21,640 nucleotides of DNA from the NCBI GenBank assembly GCA_024689165.1, contig JAILDS010000063.1, forward strand, positions 1-21,640. The letters are read 5' to 3'. Made by a program: the position numbers and the translations under genes. This DNA is from Clostridia bacterium (GTDB lineage Bacteria > Bacillota > Clostridia > Oscillospirales > Acutalibacteraceae). Below are positions 13,203-20,786 of the stretch, piece after piece (the first letter of the stretch is position 1; each line of letters opens with the position of its first letter). The notes beneath the pieces were generated by a model. It was not told the DNA's origin. It ran no database searches and saw only the letters and a program-made list of their open reading frames with translations.

Positions 13203-14084
13203 ATGAAAAAAGTGATCGCACTGCTCGTATGCCTTTCGCTCGTTTTCGCCTTTGCCGCCTGCAGCGGCAAGACGGACGACCCGACCACGACCGCCGGCTC
13301 CGCCGAGGACACCGCGGCTGCTGTTCCCGCCGAATCGGGAGTGCTTCGCGTGGCTATGGAGGCAAATTACGCGCCTTACAACTGGACCCAGTCGGACGAC
13401 AAAAACGGCGCGGTCCCGATCAAGGATTCCCCCGACTACGCCTACGGCTACGACGTGATGATGGCAAAGTACCTTGCCGATAAGATGGGCAAGACGGTCG
13501 AGATCTACAAGATGGACTGGAGTTCCATCCCTCTTGCCGTTCAGGCGGGCACCGTCGACTGCGCCATCTGCGGCCAGTCCATCACCGCGGAGCGTCTTGA
13601 GACGGTCGACTTCACCACGCCCTATTACTACGCGTCCATCGTCGTGCTTGTAAAGGCCGACAGCGAATACGCCGGCGCTAAGGGGCTTTCCGAGCTTGAC
13701 GGCGCCTCCGCCACAAGCCAGCTCGGCACCATCTGGTACGACAAGTGCGTGCCGCAGATCCCCAACGTCGACGCCCACACCGCCATTGAAGAGGTCCCGA
13801 ACATGATCACCGCCCTCAGGAGCGGCGACGTGGACGTCGTCGTCACCGACGCTCCGACCGCCATGAGCGCGTGCACCTCCTACAACGACCTTGTGACACT
13901 CAACTTCACCGGCACCGACGACGATTTCCAGGTCTCCGATGAGGACGTCAACATCGGCATTTCCGTCATGAAGGGCAACACCGAGCTGCTTGACGCGCTC
14001 AACGCAGGTCTTGCGACGCTTACAGACGACGACTTTGTCGAGTGGATGCAGAAGGCCGTCGAGCTCCAGCCGCTGGCGGAGTGA
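13203..14084 (+). CDS. Amino acid ABC transporter substrate-binding lipoprotein (predicted lysine)
   Basis: This is the extracytoplasmic receptor of a polar amino acid importer (SBP_bac_3 family, 293 residues). The signal MKKVIALLVCLSLVFAFAAC carries the lipobox FAAC with lipidated Cys20, followed by a short threonine/alanine linker. The binding domain starts at LRVAMEANYAPYNW and includes AYGYDVMMAKYLADKMG, the hinge region CAICGQSITAERLETVDFTTPYY, and ALRSGDVDVVVTDAPTA. SBP_bac_3 proteins bind arginine, lysine, histidine, glutamine or cystine. The lysine riboswitch in front makes lysine the best prediction; this is inference from regulation, not from pocket residues. An AGGGAG-type RBS lies about 13 bases before the ATG at 13203. 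A hairpin-rich 146-bp gap separates it from the permease gene. Confidence 0.92.
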   Translation: MKKVIALLVCLSLVFAFAACSGKTDDPTTTAGSAEDTAAAVPAESGVLRVAMEANYAPYNWTQSDDKNGAVPIKDSPDYAYGYDVMMAKYLADKMGKTVEIYKMDWSSIPLAVQAGTVDCAICGQSITAERLETVDFTTPYYYASIVVLVKADSEYAGAKGLSELDGASATSQLGTIWYDKCVPQIPNVDAHTAIEEVPNMITALRSGDVDVVVTDAPTAMSACTSYNDLVTLNFTGTDDDFQVSDEDVNIGISVMKGNTELLDALNAGLATLTDDDFVEWMQKAVELQPLAE

Positions 14085-14112
14085 TCATATAATCATATTG
14101 CCCGGGCCGTTA

Positions 14113-14179
14113 CCGCAGGTCCCCGACGCAAAGCCGCTCGGGTCCTGCGGGAGCGGCTGCGCGGTGCATCCTGCAGCCG
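14113..14179 (+). other. Intercistronic hairpin cluster after the receptor gene
   Basis: Three overlapping inverted repeats lie between receptor and permease genes: CCGCAGG (14113-14119) with CCTGCGG (14144-14150); GCCGCT (14133-14138) with AGCGGC (14152-14157); CGGCTGC (14154-14160) with GCAGCCG (14173-14179). No T tract follows, so this is not a plain terminator. It could protect the receptor mRNA 3' end or reduce read-through, giving more receptor than permease. Confidence 0.55.
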
Positions 14180-14230
14180 AAAAATCCCTTCCGCAGCCGA
14201 CGCGCTGCCGGATCGACCGAGGTGCTTGCC

Positions 14231-15163
14231 TTGACCAAACGTGAAAAGACGCTCAAGTTTGTAAAATACGTCGTATTGAGCTTTCTCGCCGCGGCCGCGG
14301 CGGGGCTGTTCGTAGCTTATTTCATCGAAACCACCGGCAGGATCGAAAGCGAAGGCCTGAAGATCAGCAGCATGTCGTTCATGCAGATAATCGTCTTTAT
14401 CCTGCAGAAATACGGGCTTTCTATGCTGCGCGGCGCGGGCATATCACTCTATCTCGCGTTCGTCGGCACCGCAGGCGGCTGTGTGATAGGCTTTATATGC
14501 GGCATACTGACGACGATCCCGTCTTCAAAACGCGACAATCCCGTCAAGCGCGCCGTTCTGTACGTCGTGCGTCTTGTCATCAACATATACGTCGAGGTGT
14601 TCCGCGGCACGCCGATGATGGTCCAGGCCATGTTCATCTATTACGGCGTAAAGCTTCTGTGGGGCCTCAACCTGGAGAACCTGACGGCTGGCCTCGTGAT
14701 AATCACCGTCAACACGGGCGCGTACATGGCGGAGTCCGTGCGCGGAGGCATCATATCCGTCGATCCCGGTCAGACCGAAGGCGCTCAGAGCATCGGCATG
14801 ACTCATTTCCAGACGATGCTGTACGTCATAATCCCGCAGGCGCTGCGCAACATCATGCCGCAGATCGGCAACAACCTGATAATCAACGTCAAGGACTCCT
14901 GCGTGCTGTCTGTTATTTCGGTCGTCGAGCTGTTCTTTGCCTCAAAGGGCGCAGCCGGCGCGTACTACCGCAACTTCGAGGTCTACACGGTGACGATGGT
15001 CATGTACCTGATCATGACGGTCAGCCTGTCGAGGCTGCTGCGGTTCGTCGAGAGGAAAATGGACGGCCCGAAGAACTACCGGCTCGCCGCGGGCGACCAG
15101 CTTGCCCCGACGTCCGGGATGCTTTCCGCGCCGAAGAGGGAGGATGTAAGAGATGGCAGATAA
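14231..15163 (+). CDS. Amino acid ABC transporter permease
   Basis: This is the membrane subunit of the importer (His/Glu/Gln/Arg/opine 3-TM-type family). Features include the N-terminal helix VVLSFLAAAAAGLFVAYFI, the conserved EVFRGTPMMVQAMFIYYG, and the EAA loop starting at Glu183 (EGAQSIGMTHFQTMLYVIIP) that docks on the ATPase, followed by IGNNLIINVKDSCVLSVISV. The TTG at 14231 was chosen because GAGGTG at 14219-14224 is correctly spaced as its RBS; a GTG at 14222 would add three residues but overlaps that RBS. The product is 310 residues with TTG, longer than the ~220-residue minimal family because of an extended N-terminus. The weak start codon fits lower expression than the receptor. 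It overlaps the ATPase gene by 11 bp. Confidence 0.92.
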   Translation: MTKREKTLKFVKYVVLSFLAAAAAGLFVAYFIETTGRIESEGLKISSMSFMQIIVFILQKYGLSMLRGAGISLYLAFVGTAGGCVIGFICGILTTIPSSKRDNPVKRAVLYVVRLVINIYVEVFRGTPMMVQAMFIYYGVKLLWGLNLENLTAGLVIITVNTGAYMAESVRGGIISVDPGQTEGAQSIGMTHFQTMLYVIIPQALRNIMPQIGNNLIINVKDSCVLSVISVVELFFASKGAAGAYYRNFEVYTVTMVMYLIMTVSLSRLLRFVERKMDGPKNYRLAAGDQLAPTSGMLSAPKREDVRDGR

Positions 15164-15896
15164 CAGCCCCGTCCTCGAGGTAAAGGGCCTCTCGAAGAGC
15201 TTCGGCGACCATGAGGTTCTAAAAGACATTTCCTTCACCGTCCGTCCCGGCGACGTGACGTGTATGATCGGCGCGTCCGGCTCGGGAAAATCGACGTGCC
15301 TCAGGTGCGTAAATCTGCTCGAAACGCCCACGGGCGGCGATATCCTGTTCCACGGCGAGAGCATCCTTAAGCGGGGCTTCAAAACGGCGGCGTACCGCGC
15401 GAAGGTCGGCATGGTCTTCCAGCAGTTCAATCTGTTTGAGAACATGACCGTTCTGGGCAACTGCGTTTCGGGTATGAGACACGTGCTCAAGCTTGACGCG
15501 GCCACCGCGCGAAAAACGGCCGTTGACAACCTTATTAAGGTCGGCATGGGCGAATTCATCAACGCAAAGCCGAGGCAGATCTCCGGCGGCCAGAAGCAGC
15601 GCGTCGCCATAGCGAGAGCTCTGTGCATGAGCCCGCAGGTGCTTCTGTTCGACGAGCCGACCAGCGCGCTCGACCCGCAGATGGTCGGCGAAGTCCTCGA
15701 CGTCATGAAACAGCTTGCCTCCGAGGGCCTGACGATGGTTATCGTCACCCATGAGATGGCGTTCGCACGCGACGTGTCGAACCACGTAATATACATGGCG
15801 GACGGCGTCATCTGCGAAGAGGGACCCCCGGAGCAGATATTCAAAAACCCGCAGAATCCGCGTACGGCGGAGTTCCTTGAGAGATTCATCCGATAG
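15153..15896 (+). CDS. Amino acid ABC transporter ATP-binding protein
   Basis: This is the ATPase that powers the importer (GlnQ/HisP-like, 247 residues). It has all ABC motifs: Walker A GASGSGKST at residues 40-48 with Lys46, Q-loop MVFQQFNLFENMT, signature SGGQKQR starting at Ser144, Walker B VLLFDEPTSALD with Asp167 and Glu168, and the switch His200 in VTHEMAFA. The RBS GGGAGG lies at about 15137-15142. It overlaps the permease end by 11 bp and completes a receptor-permease-ATPase set; the permease probably works as a homodimer since only one is encoded. A strong terminator follows 8 bp after the stop. Confidence 0.95.
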   Translation: MADNSPVLEVKGLSKSFGDHEVLKDISFTVRPGDVTCMIGASGSGKSTCLRCVNLLETPTGGDILFHGESILKRGFKTAAYRAKVGMVFQQFNLFENMTVLGNCVSGMRHVLKLDAATARKTAVDNLIKVGMGEFINAKPRQISGGQKQRVAIARALCMSPQVLLFDEPTSALDPQMVGEVLDVMKQLASEGLTMVIVTHEMAFARDVSNHVIYMADGVICEEGPPEQIFKNPQNPRTAEFLERFIR

Positions 15897-15903
15897 CTCA
15901 AAG

Positions 15904-15925
15904 ACCGGCGAAAGCCGGTTTTTTT
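15904..15925 (+). terminator. Terminator of the ABC importer operon
   Basis: ACCGGC (15904-15909), GNRA-type loop GAAA, GCCGGT (15914-15919), then a seven-T tract. A compact stem with a stable tetraloop, directly after the ATPase gene. Confidence 0.92.
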
Positions 15926-15935
15926 GCGTGTTTAA

Positions 15936-15988
15936 TGACGAAAACGTCACAAAAAAGTCACCGAAATGTCACTTGGGCGTTCTATATT
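15936..15988 (+). promoter_or_regulatory. Three 11-bp-phased GTCAC repeats with a -10 box
   Basis: GTCAC occurs at 15946-15950, 15957-15961 and 15968-15972, exactly 11 bp apart, i.e. on one face of the helix. The first copy is also the right half of TGACG-AAAA-CGTCA (15936-15949). TATATT at 15983-15988 looks like a -10 box without a proper -35 at the right distance. Direct repeats of 11 bp that replace the -35 are the usual layout of OmpR/PhoB-family binding sites (the E. coli pho box has TGTCA repeats of 11 bp). The regulator is unknown. Confidence 0.55.
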
Positions 15989-15991
15989 TGA

Positions 15992-16016
15992 ACAAAGCGC
16001 GTCGCGGACAAAGCGC
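15992..16016 (+). repeat. 9-bp direct repeat ACAAAGCGC
   Basis: ACAAAGCGC occurs at 15992-16000 and again at 16008-16016, a 16-bp step, just after the candidate -10 box at 15983. It may be another protein site; chance cannot be excluded. Confidence 0.35.
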
Positions 16017-16072
16017 CGGTGATCGTAAGAGTGTAAAGATGCAGCTCAGCGCGCCGGTTTTTTGCGAAAAGG

Positions 16073-16102
16073 TTGACAAAATACCGCCGTTTTTGCTAAA
16101 AT
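16073..16102 (+). promoter_or_regulatory. Sigma-A promoter of the histidine phosphatase operon
   Basis: -35 TTGACA at 16073-16078, 18-bp spacer, -10 TAAAAT at 16097-16102. Transcription should start near 16109, about 50 nt before the preferred start codon of the phosphatase gene. Confidence 0.8.
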
Positions 16103-16116
16103 GATCGGCAGCAGTC

Positions 16117-16134
16117 ATTTGCCGTCAGGCAAAT
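16117..16134. promoter_or_regulatory. Palindrome just after the transcription start
   Basis: ATTTGCC (16117-16123), four bases GTCA, GGCAAAT (16128-16134): a perfect 7-bp inverted repeat starting about eight bases after the predicted transcript start. It could be a repressor site or a 5' protective hairpin. Confidence 0.45.
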
Positions 16135-16159
16135 CTTGATCCGAATACCGAGGCGTAAA

Positions 16160-16771
16160 TTGGACGAAAAAGATATTCGTTTTTTTCTTGTCAGGCACGC
16201 GCAGTCGTGGGGGAATATCAATTCCCCGGACGCTCCGTCATACCAACCGGACGATCCGCCGCTGACCCCGGAGGGGCTGGCTCAGGCGGAGAGGCTCGCC
16301 GAGCGTTTTGAGCCCGGCATGATAGAGCATATCTACGCCAGCACGCTCGTGCGCACGGCCCAGACAGTCCAGCCGACCGCGGAAAAGCTCGGTCTGCCGA
16401 TACTGCTCTTGCCCGAGCTGCGCGAGATGGACACCTTCATCCCCGGGGGCAGCCCCGAGGAGTTCGCCCGTCTGGCACCGCGGGCCGTGTTCGTGCCCGG
16501 CAGGGACGCGCCGCCGCTTGTCGGTATGGACGCCGCCTATACCGCCGCCAGAGCGGATGCCGCGCTGGAGTACATAGCCGCGAGCTGCCCGGACGGCTCT
16601 TCCGTCATCGTCTGCGCCCACGGTTCGTTTTTCGGTTATCTTATAAGGCGCCTGCTCGGTATACAGCTGCCGGAGACGTTCTGCTGGAAGGTCGACAACT
16701 GCTCCGTCACGGAGATACAACTCCGCAAGGGAAAAATACCCAAGCTGTGCAGAGCAAACAGCGTTCAATAG
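16160..16771 (+). CDS. Histidine phosphatase family protein
   Basis: This is a phosphoglycerate mutase-like phosphatase of the histidine phosphatase superfamily. FFLVRHAQSWGN near the N-terminus carries the phosphorylated His13 (from the TTG at 16160), the YASTLVRTAQT segment gives the second conserved arginine, ELREMD offers the likely acid, and CAHGSF contains His154. At 203 residues it fits the family. The substrate (sugar phosphate, cofactor precursor or other) is not readable. The frame extends to another TTG at 16136, but that start would sit two bases after the palindrome with a poor RBS, whereas CGAGG at 16049+100 (16149-16153) is well placed for the TTG at 16160. The next gene begins 32 bp downstream, so the two are probably cotranscribed. 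Confidence 0.88.
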   Translation: MDEKDIRFFLVRHAQSWGNINSPDAPSYQPDDPPLTPEGLAQAERLAERFEPGMIEHIYASTLVRTAQTVQPTAEKLGLPILLLPELREMDTFIPGGSPEEFARLAPRAVFVPGRDAPPLVGMDAAYTAARADAALEYIAASCPDGSSVIVCAHGSFFGYLIRRLLGIQLPETFCWKVDNCSVTEIQLRKGKIPKLCRANSVQ

Positions 16772-16803
16772 GCGGTCTTCCCGCCGGCAAGGAGGTTTAA
16801 CAG

Positions 16804-17691
16804 ATGGCAAAATGTCCCAAGTGCGGCAGGAAGCTGCATTTATACAACATCAGCCAGAATTGTCCGTCGTGCGGTATCAACATGAAGCTGTACGGCTTTG
16901 AGGACCAGTTTTTCCGCGAGGCCAAGCTCGCGGAGCTGTCCAACGCCGTGTGGCACATCAGGGTGCACAGGCTCAAGGCCGCTTTCATCGGAAGAAAGCT
17001 TTCGATAGTCCGCCTCGTCGTTATCCTTCTGCCGGTCGCGGCGCTGCTGGTCCCGGCGGGAACGATAACCCTCGGCCTGCCGTTCCGCTCCTTTGAGATC
17101 GCTCTGTCCGGCCTGGGGCTCTACGGGGCGTTCAACGACGGCACGCTGATGTACCTGATCAACTCCGGCGGGTATACTTTCGCCTCCGGGGCCTTCGCCG
17201 CCGCAAGGACGGCGCTGTTCGCCTACGCCGGCGCGGCTGTGTTCGCCGTTGCGGTGCTTCTGGCGACGATACTGTGCTTCGTCAGCCTTAAAAACATGCA
17301 GAAGATCATCGCCGGCATCGCTCTTGCCGGAGCGGTCGAGGCGATAGCGGCGTTCTTCCTGATAAACCGCGTGGCGTCCGTTACCGCTGCCGGCGGACTG
17401 ATAGGTTCTTCCTCCGGCGTCGGTTCGTTCGTTATCGCCGCCGCTTTTCTTGCGGTCGCAGGTGTCAACATCGCGCTCGACAGGCTCGGAGTTCCGGTCG
17501 AGCTCGGCGAGGGCATGGAGGAACGCGCGCGTATCTACGCGGAATACAAGGCCGGCAAGGTGAAGCTCGAAGACCTTCCGCAGCCCGTGGTCGAGACCGA
17601 GGCGACGAAAAAGATCTCGGACGAGATCGATAAGGCCCGCGCGAGTCTGATAAAGAGTCTGGAAAAGGAGGCGAACGAGGTTGGAGCTTGA
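16804..17691 (+). CDS. Zinc-ribbon membrane protein with four helices
   Basis: The 295-residue product starts with a zinc ribbon, MAKCPKCGRK then NCPSCGI, with Cys4, Cys7, Cys20 and Cys23. Four hydrophobic helices follow at about residues 66-88, 138-161, 166-188 and 207-225, and then a charged cytoplasmic tail (~235-295) ending in a helix EIDKARASLIKSLEKEANE. No enzyme motif was seen, and I do not recognise a characterised family; zinc-ribbon membrane proteins of this kind are common in Firmicutes and mostly uncharacterised. The RBS AAGGAGG at 16790-16796 is strong. Its 3' end overlaps the next gene by 11 bp, and GGAGG for that gene lies inside its last codons. Confidence 0.85.
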   Translation: MAKCPKCGRKLHLYNISQNCPSCGINMKLYGFEDQFFREAKLAELSNAVWHIRVHRLKAAFIGRKLSIVRLVVILLPVAALLVPAGTITLGLPFRSFEIALSGLGLYGAFNDGTLMYLINSGGYTFASGAFAAARTALFAYAGAAVFAVAVLLATILCFVSLKNMQKIIAGIALAGAVEAIAAFFLINRVASVTAAGGLIGSSSGVGSFVIAAAFLAVAGVNIALDRLGVPVELGEGMEERARIYAEYKAGKVKLEDLPQPVVETEATKKISDEIDKARASLIKSLEKEANEVGA

Positions 17692-19090
17692 GATTTCCGA
17701 GAAGAAAAAAAAGAATACGAAAATACTCTACGTCGGCGTCATAGTGATCCTGATCCTCATCTTCGTCGTCGGCTTTATCTGGGGGCTCTTCCGAGTCCTT
17801 GCGCTTGAGGGGACCTTCCCGCCCCCTCAGCTGACGGAGGGGCTGAGCCCCGCGCCGCAGAACGCGGCCGAGGCGGCGGAGTATTTCTCTTCTTCAGCTG
17901 AAAAAGCCCTGCGGGAGGCGCCGAAGTTCGTGAATTCGCACGGCGTTTCCATAGACTTCGACGAAGCCGTGCTGAGCTTTTCAGGCGCGGAATACCCGGG
18001 GCTTTACGACACGATGTCCCTTGTTTCGGACGGCGTCGAGGAGGCGCTCGAGGCGCAGTATGAAACTGTCGAGCGCGGCTTTTCCGAGGGCTTTGAGGAC
18101 GTTTTTTATCCGCCTGAGCTCGACACGGCGGATATCGGCGAAACCGGCGCCGGAGATTTTTCCTGTTCTTATATCTACTACGTGTGTCCGTCCTGCGGCG
18201 CGAAAAGCGACGAGCATCTCTCCGAATGCGATGAATGCGGCAGCGACCGTGAATACGAGACGGCGTACCGCGACGACTATACCGTGACCCTCGTGCTGTG
18301 GAAAGCCGGCTACGGCCCTGCCGCCGACGACAGTATGTCGTCTGACGTTGCGGACGAGCTCGCGAAGGGTCTGGAGGGCTTCTGCAATATCGTCGGCTCC
18401 TCATTGAAGATGGAGTCCCTTCAGCTCGTTTACAGGGTCGAGCGGGAGACGGACGAGCTCAGACAGGTGAGTTTCGTCACGGATTATACCGCGACGGTCG
18501 AGTGCGAATTCATCGGCGACTACGCCGAGATTGGCACAGTGACGGTAACAGTCCCTGTGCGCGGCAGCGAGGATTATTACTTCACGTGGCCGTCCCTCAG
18601 GCTCAATAAGGACTATATGTACATCGAGCCGAGACAGCAGGACAACCTTCTTGCGACGCTCACCTGCGACAAGCCTACGGAGATGACGGTCGTGTGGACG
18701 AGCTCCGACGAGTCGGTGATGACCGTCGACGACGAGGGCTATATGAAGGCGGGCAAAGAGCCCGGGACGGCCGTCGTGACCGCGAGCTTCGAGTTCAACG
18801 GCAAGACCTATTCCGACTCCTGCGAGATCGAGATCAAGATACCCGTCGAGTCGTCTGCGATGTCGAAACGCAGCCTGAAGCTGCAGGCGGGGCAGACGGG
18901 TCGGCTTGAGGTCAAGGTCGGGCCTTCCGACGCGACGCACAAGGGCGTGACGTGGTACACAGAGGACCCGGGCGTCGCGACCGTCGACGAAGGCGGACTC
19001 GTCACCGCGGTATCCGCTGGCAAAACGACCGTATACTCACTTACCGACGACGGCTGGTATAAATCTTCGTGCGAGGTGACGGTTTCATGA
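17681..19090 (+). CDS. Membrane-anchored protein with zinc ribbon and two Ig-like (Big2) domains
   Basis: From the TTG at 17681 (RBS GGAGG at 17667-17671) the protein has 469 residues: a short lysine-rich cytoplasmic start, one membrane helix at ~15-38, and a proline-rich linker. A domain with an internal zinc ribbon follows (CPSCGAK, then CDECG; Cys169, 172, 183, 186), then two bacterial Ig-like domains of the Big2 type at ~305-388 and ~390-469. The Ig domains show the usual WTSSDESVMTVDDEGYMKAG and WYTEDPGVATVDEGGLVTAVSAGKTTV patterns. By topology the ribbon and Ig domains should lie outside the membrane, unusual for a zinc ribbon. It overlaps the genes on both sides (11 bp and ATGA), so it is a central piece of this operon. 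Function unknown; adhesion or sensing are possible. Confidence 0.85.
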   Translation: MELEISEKKKKNTKILYVGVIVILILIFVVGFIWGLFRVLALEGTFPPPQLTEGLSPAPQNAAEAAEYFSSSAEKALREAPKFVNSHGVSIDFDEAVLSFSGAEYPGLYDTMSLVSDGVEEALEAQYETVERGFSEGFEDVFYPPELDTADIGETGAGDFSCSYIYYVCPSCGAKSDEHLSECDECGSDREYETAYRDDYTVTLVLWKAGYGPAADDSMSSDVADELAKGLEGFCNIVGSSLKMESLQLVYRVERETDELRQVSFVTDYTATVECEFIGDYAEIGTVTVTVPVRGSEDYYFTWPSLRLNKDYMYIEPRQQDNLLATLTCDKPTEMTVVWTSSDESVMTVDDEGYMKAGKEPGTAVVTASFEFNGKTYSDSCEIEIKIPVESSAMSKRSLKLQAGQTGRLEVKVGPSDATHKGVTWYTEDPGVATVDEGGLVTAVSAGKTTVYSLTDDGWYKSSCEVTVS

Positions 19091-20706
19091 GCGAACAGCA
19101 GAACAATCAGTCCAATGCGGCGAAAAACTTCGTCGAGGGCGTTTTCAAAGCGGAAGACAACTCCGCCGCGAACCTCGGCGAGAAAAAACTCGGCCGCTAC
19201 AGCGACATAGCCATACGGATGTTCCATACCCCGGTGCTCACTCCCGGCGAGTCGCTGCTCCCCGCGATAGGTCAGCTGGCGACTAAGATGCTCCAGGGCC
19301 TTACTTACTATAAGACGCTGTACTACGTCAACGTCCTCAAGATAGACATGGCGTACGTCACGGTCATCCTGTCGCTCATCACGATCTACGACGTGCTCAA
19401 CAACCCCCTCATGGGCGCGATCTACGACAGGACGCGAACCCGCTGGGGCAAGGCGCGCCCGTACATCTTCTTTACTGCCATACCGTATTTTGCATGCGAG
19501 GTCGTGCTGTATTCCGGCGCGGTATTCCTCTCCGGCCAGTCCGCCAACGATCCCAAGAAGATAATCTTCCTGTTCATAATGCTCTTCCTTGAGGAGACGT
19601 TCTCGACGATCTACTCCATACCGAGGAACAACATGGTCTCGCTGCAGACGCCGAACCCGGATGACAGGATCAAGGTCGGCCTGTTCAGCCAGTATATCGG
19701 CGAACTCGGCAGCCAGCTCATCTACATCATCTTCCTGCCGCTCATGGAACTCAACAACAAGGGCTATATCAAGCTCCCGCTCAGCTCCGTATTCGCGGTC
19801 ATCGTCAGCATAACCGCTACCATCGGCTGCGCGGGCAACATCGCCATGGCGATCGGCTGCAAGGAGAGGATAGCGCTCCAGCCCAAGCCCGCGCCCGTGA
19901 CCAAGACCCTTTTCTACATACTCAAGAACAAATACGCCCTGCGCAACTTCCTGGCGTCCTTCTCCGTGGAATGGTGGTCGTCCGGCGGCTATTCCTGGGA
20001 CGTCGTCACTCAGCAGGAGATCTTCGGCGGCTCGATACCCTCTGCCATCGCCTATTCGCTCTACAACATCCTCGATATCCCGTCCGCGGCGCTCATCCCC
20101 GCCTTCCGCAAGTTCTTCAAGGGCAACAACAGGAACGGTCTTATCGCTCTGCGGGTCTGGGATTTCCTGTGCTCGATCGGCATGTGCGTGTGCGGTCTGC
20201 CCATAGTCGACAAAAAATGGGCGATAGTGGCCGTTTACGCGGTGTTCCACGGGCTCAACGCGCTCAACAACGGGCCTGCTAACGTGTTTGAGGCTGAAGT
20301 CGGAAGAGAGATCTCGGACTATACCGAATACGTCACGGGCGAACGTCCCGACGGCACCTTCGGAATACTGACCGACCTTATCTCAAAGGTGACCAAGCCC
20401 ATCAACGCCTACTTCACCATCAAGGTGTTCAAGTGGTCCGGCTATGACACGACCATTCCGATGCTGCCGTGGTCGCAGAACAGCAAGCTCGTCTACCAGA
20501 AGGTTTTCTTCCTGTTCACCGCCATCTCGCTCTTCCCGAGCTTTGTCAGAGTTATCCCGTATTTCTTCTACGACCTCGTCGGCGAAAAGAGAGAGAAGAT
20601 GTACGTCGAGCTCAACGAGCGCCGCGCTCTCGTCGCCAACGCGCACGACAGCGAGTCGGAGATGCTCACCGAGTTTGCCCACGAGCTCGAGGGAGACGAA
20701 AAATAA
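19087..20706 (+). CDS. GPH/MelB-type sugar symporter (MFS_2)
   Basis: The 539-residue membrane protein belongs to the glycoside-pentoside-hexuronide:cation symporters. After a hydrophilic start of ~45 residues come about 12 hydrophobic helices. The family loop NNPLMGAIYDRTRTRWGKAR (conserved D-x-x-x-DRTRTRWGKARP type) follows helix 2, and DYTEYVTGERPDGTFGI is a further hallmark motif of the second half. Such carriers import sugars such as melibiose, xylosides or glucuronides with Na+ or H+; the substrate here is unknown. The ATG at 19087 overlaps the Ig-like protein stop (ATGA) and has a GAGGTGA RBS; an in-frame upstream start at 19069 lies inside the previous gene and is less likely. Both the N- and C-terminal tails are longer than in E. 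coli MelB. Confidence 0.9.
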   Translation: MSEQQNNQSNAAKNFVEGVFKAEDNSAANLGEKKLGRYSDIAIRMFHTPVLTPGESLLPAIGQLATKMLQGLTYYKTLYYVNVLKIDMAYVTVILSLITIYDVLNNPLMGAIYDRTRTRWGKARPYIFFTAIPYFACEVVLYSGAVFLSGQSANDPKKIIFLFIMLFLEETFSTIYSIPRNNMVSLQTPNPDDRIKVGLFSQYIGELGSQLIYIIFLPLMELNNKGYIKLPLSSVFAVIVSITATIGCAGNIAMAIGCKERIALQPKPAPVTKTLFYILKNKYALRNFLASFSVEWWSSGGYSWDVVTQQEIFGGSIPSAIAYSLYNILDIPSAALIPAFRKFFKGNNRNGLIALRVWDFLCSIGMCVCGLPIVDKKWAIVAVYAVFHGLNALNNGPANVFEAEVGREISDYTEYVTGERPDGTFGILTDLISKVTKPINAYFTIKVFKWSGYDTTIPMLPWSQNSKLVYQKVFFLFTAISLFPSFVRVIPYFFYDLVGEKREKMYVELNERRALVANAHDSESEMLTEFAHELEGDEK

Positions 20707-20728
20707 TACGATCGCCCTGCATGAATCA

Positions 20729-20764
20729 CGGCGTCCTCCGTTCGGAGGACGCCGCATTTTTTTT
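20729..20764 (+). terminator. Strong terminator after the symporter gene
   Basis: CGGCGTCCTCC (20729-20739), loop GTTC, GGAGGACGCCG (20744-20754), then CA and eight Ts. A perfect 11-bp stem. The T tract serves the plus strand; on the minus strand no T tract follows, so it may only weakly stop the converging dockerin gene transcript. Confidence 0.95.
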
Positions 20765-20786
20765 GATGTCAGATACCGCCGGGGCT

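Noticed and set aside
12666..13778. Long minus-strand open frame (370 codons) across the 40-residue gene, riboswitch and receptor gene
   Set aside because: It runs antisense through a terminator, a riboswitch and a clear receptor gene, is arginine/histidine/valine-rich as expected of a GC-rich shadow, and shows no domain.
15992..16066. Possible small RNA from the GTCAC-repeat promoter ending at the T6 tract near 16057
   Set aside because: No convincing terminator stem precedes the T tract; only a 5-bp GCGCG/CGCGC pairing with a long loop was found.
16039..16104. 21-codon frame starting MQLSAPVF upstream of the phosphatase
   Set aside because: Weak RBS, and it overlaps the -35/-10 of the promoter at 16073-16102; kept only as a remote possibility of a leader peptide.
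18808..20250. 480-codon minus-strand open frame opposite the Ig-like and symporter genes
   Set aside because: Antisense to two well supported genes; composition is that of a reverse-strand shadow and no motif was recognised.
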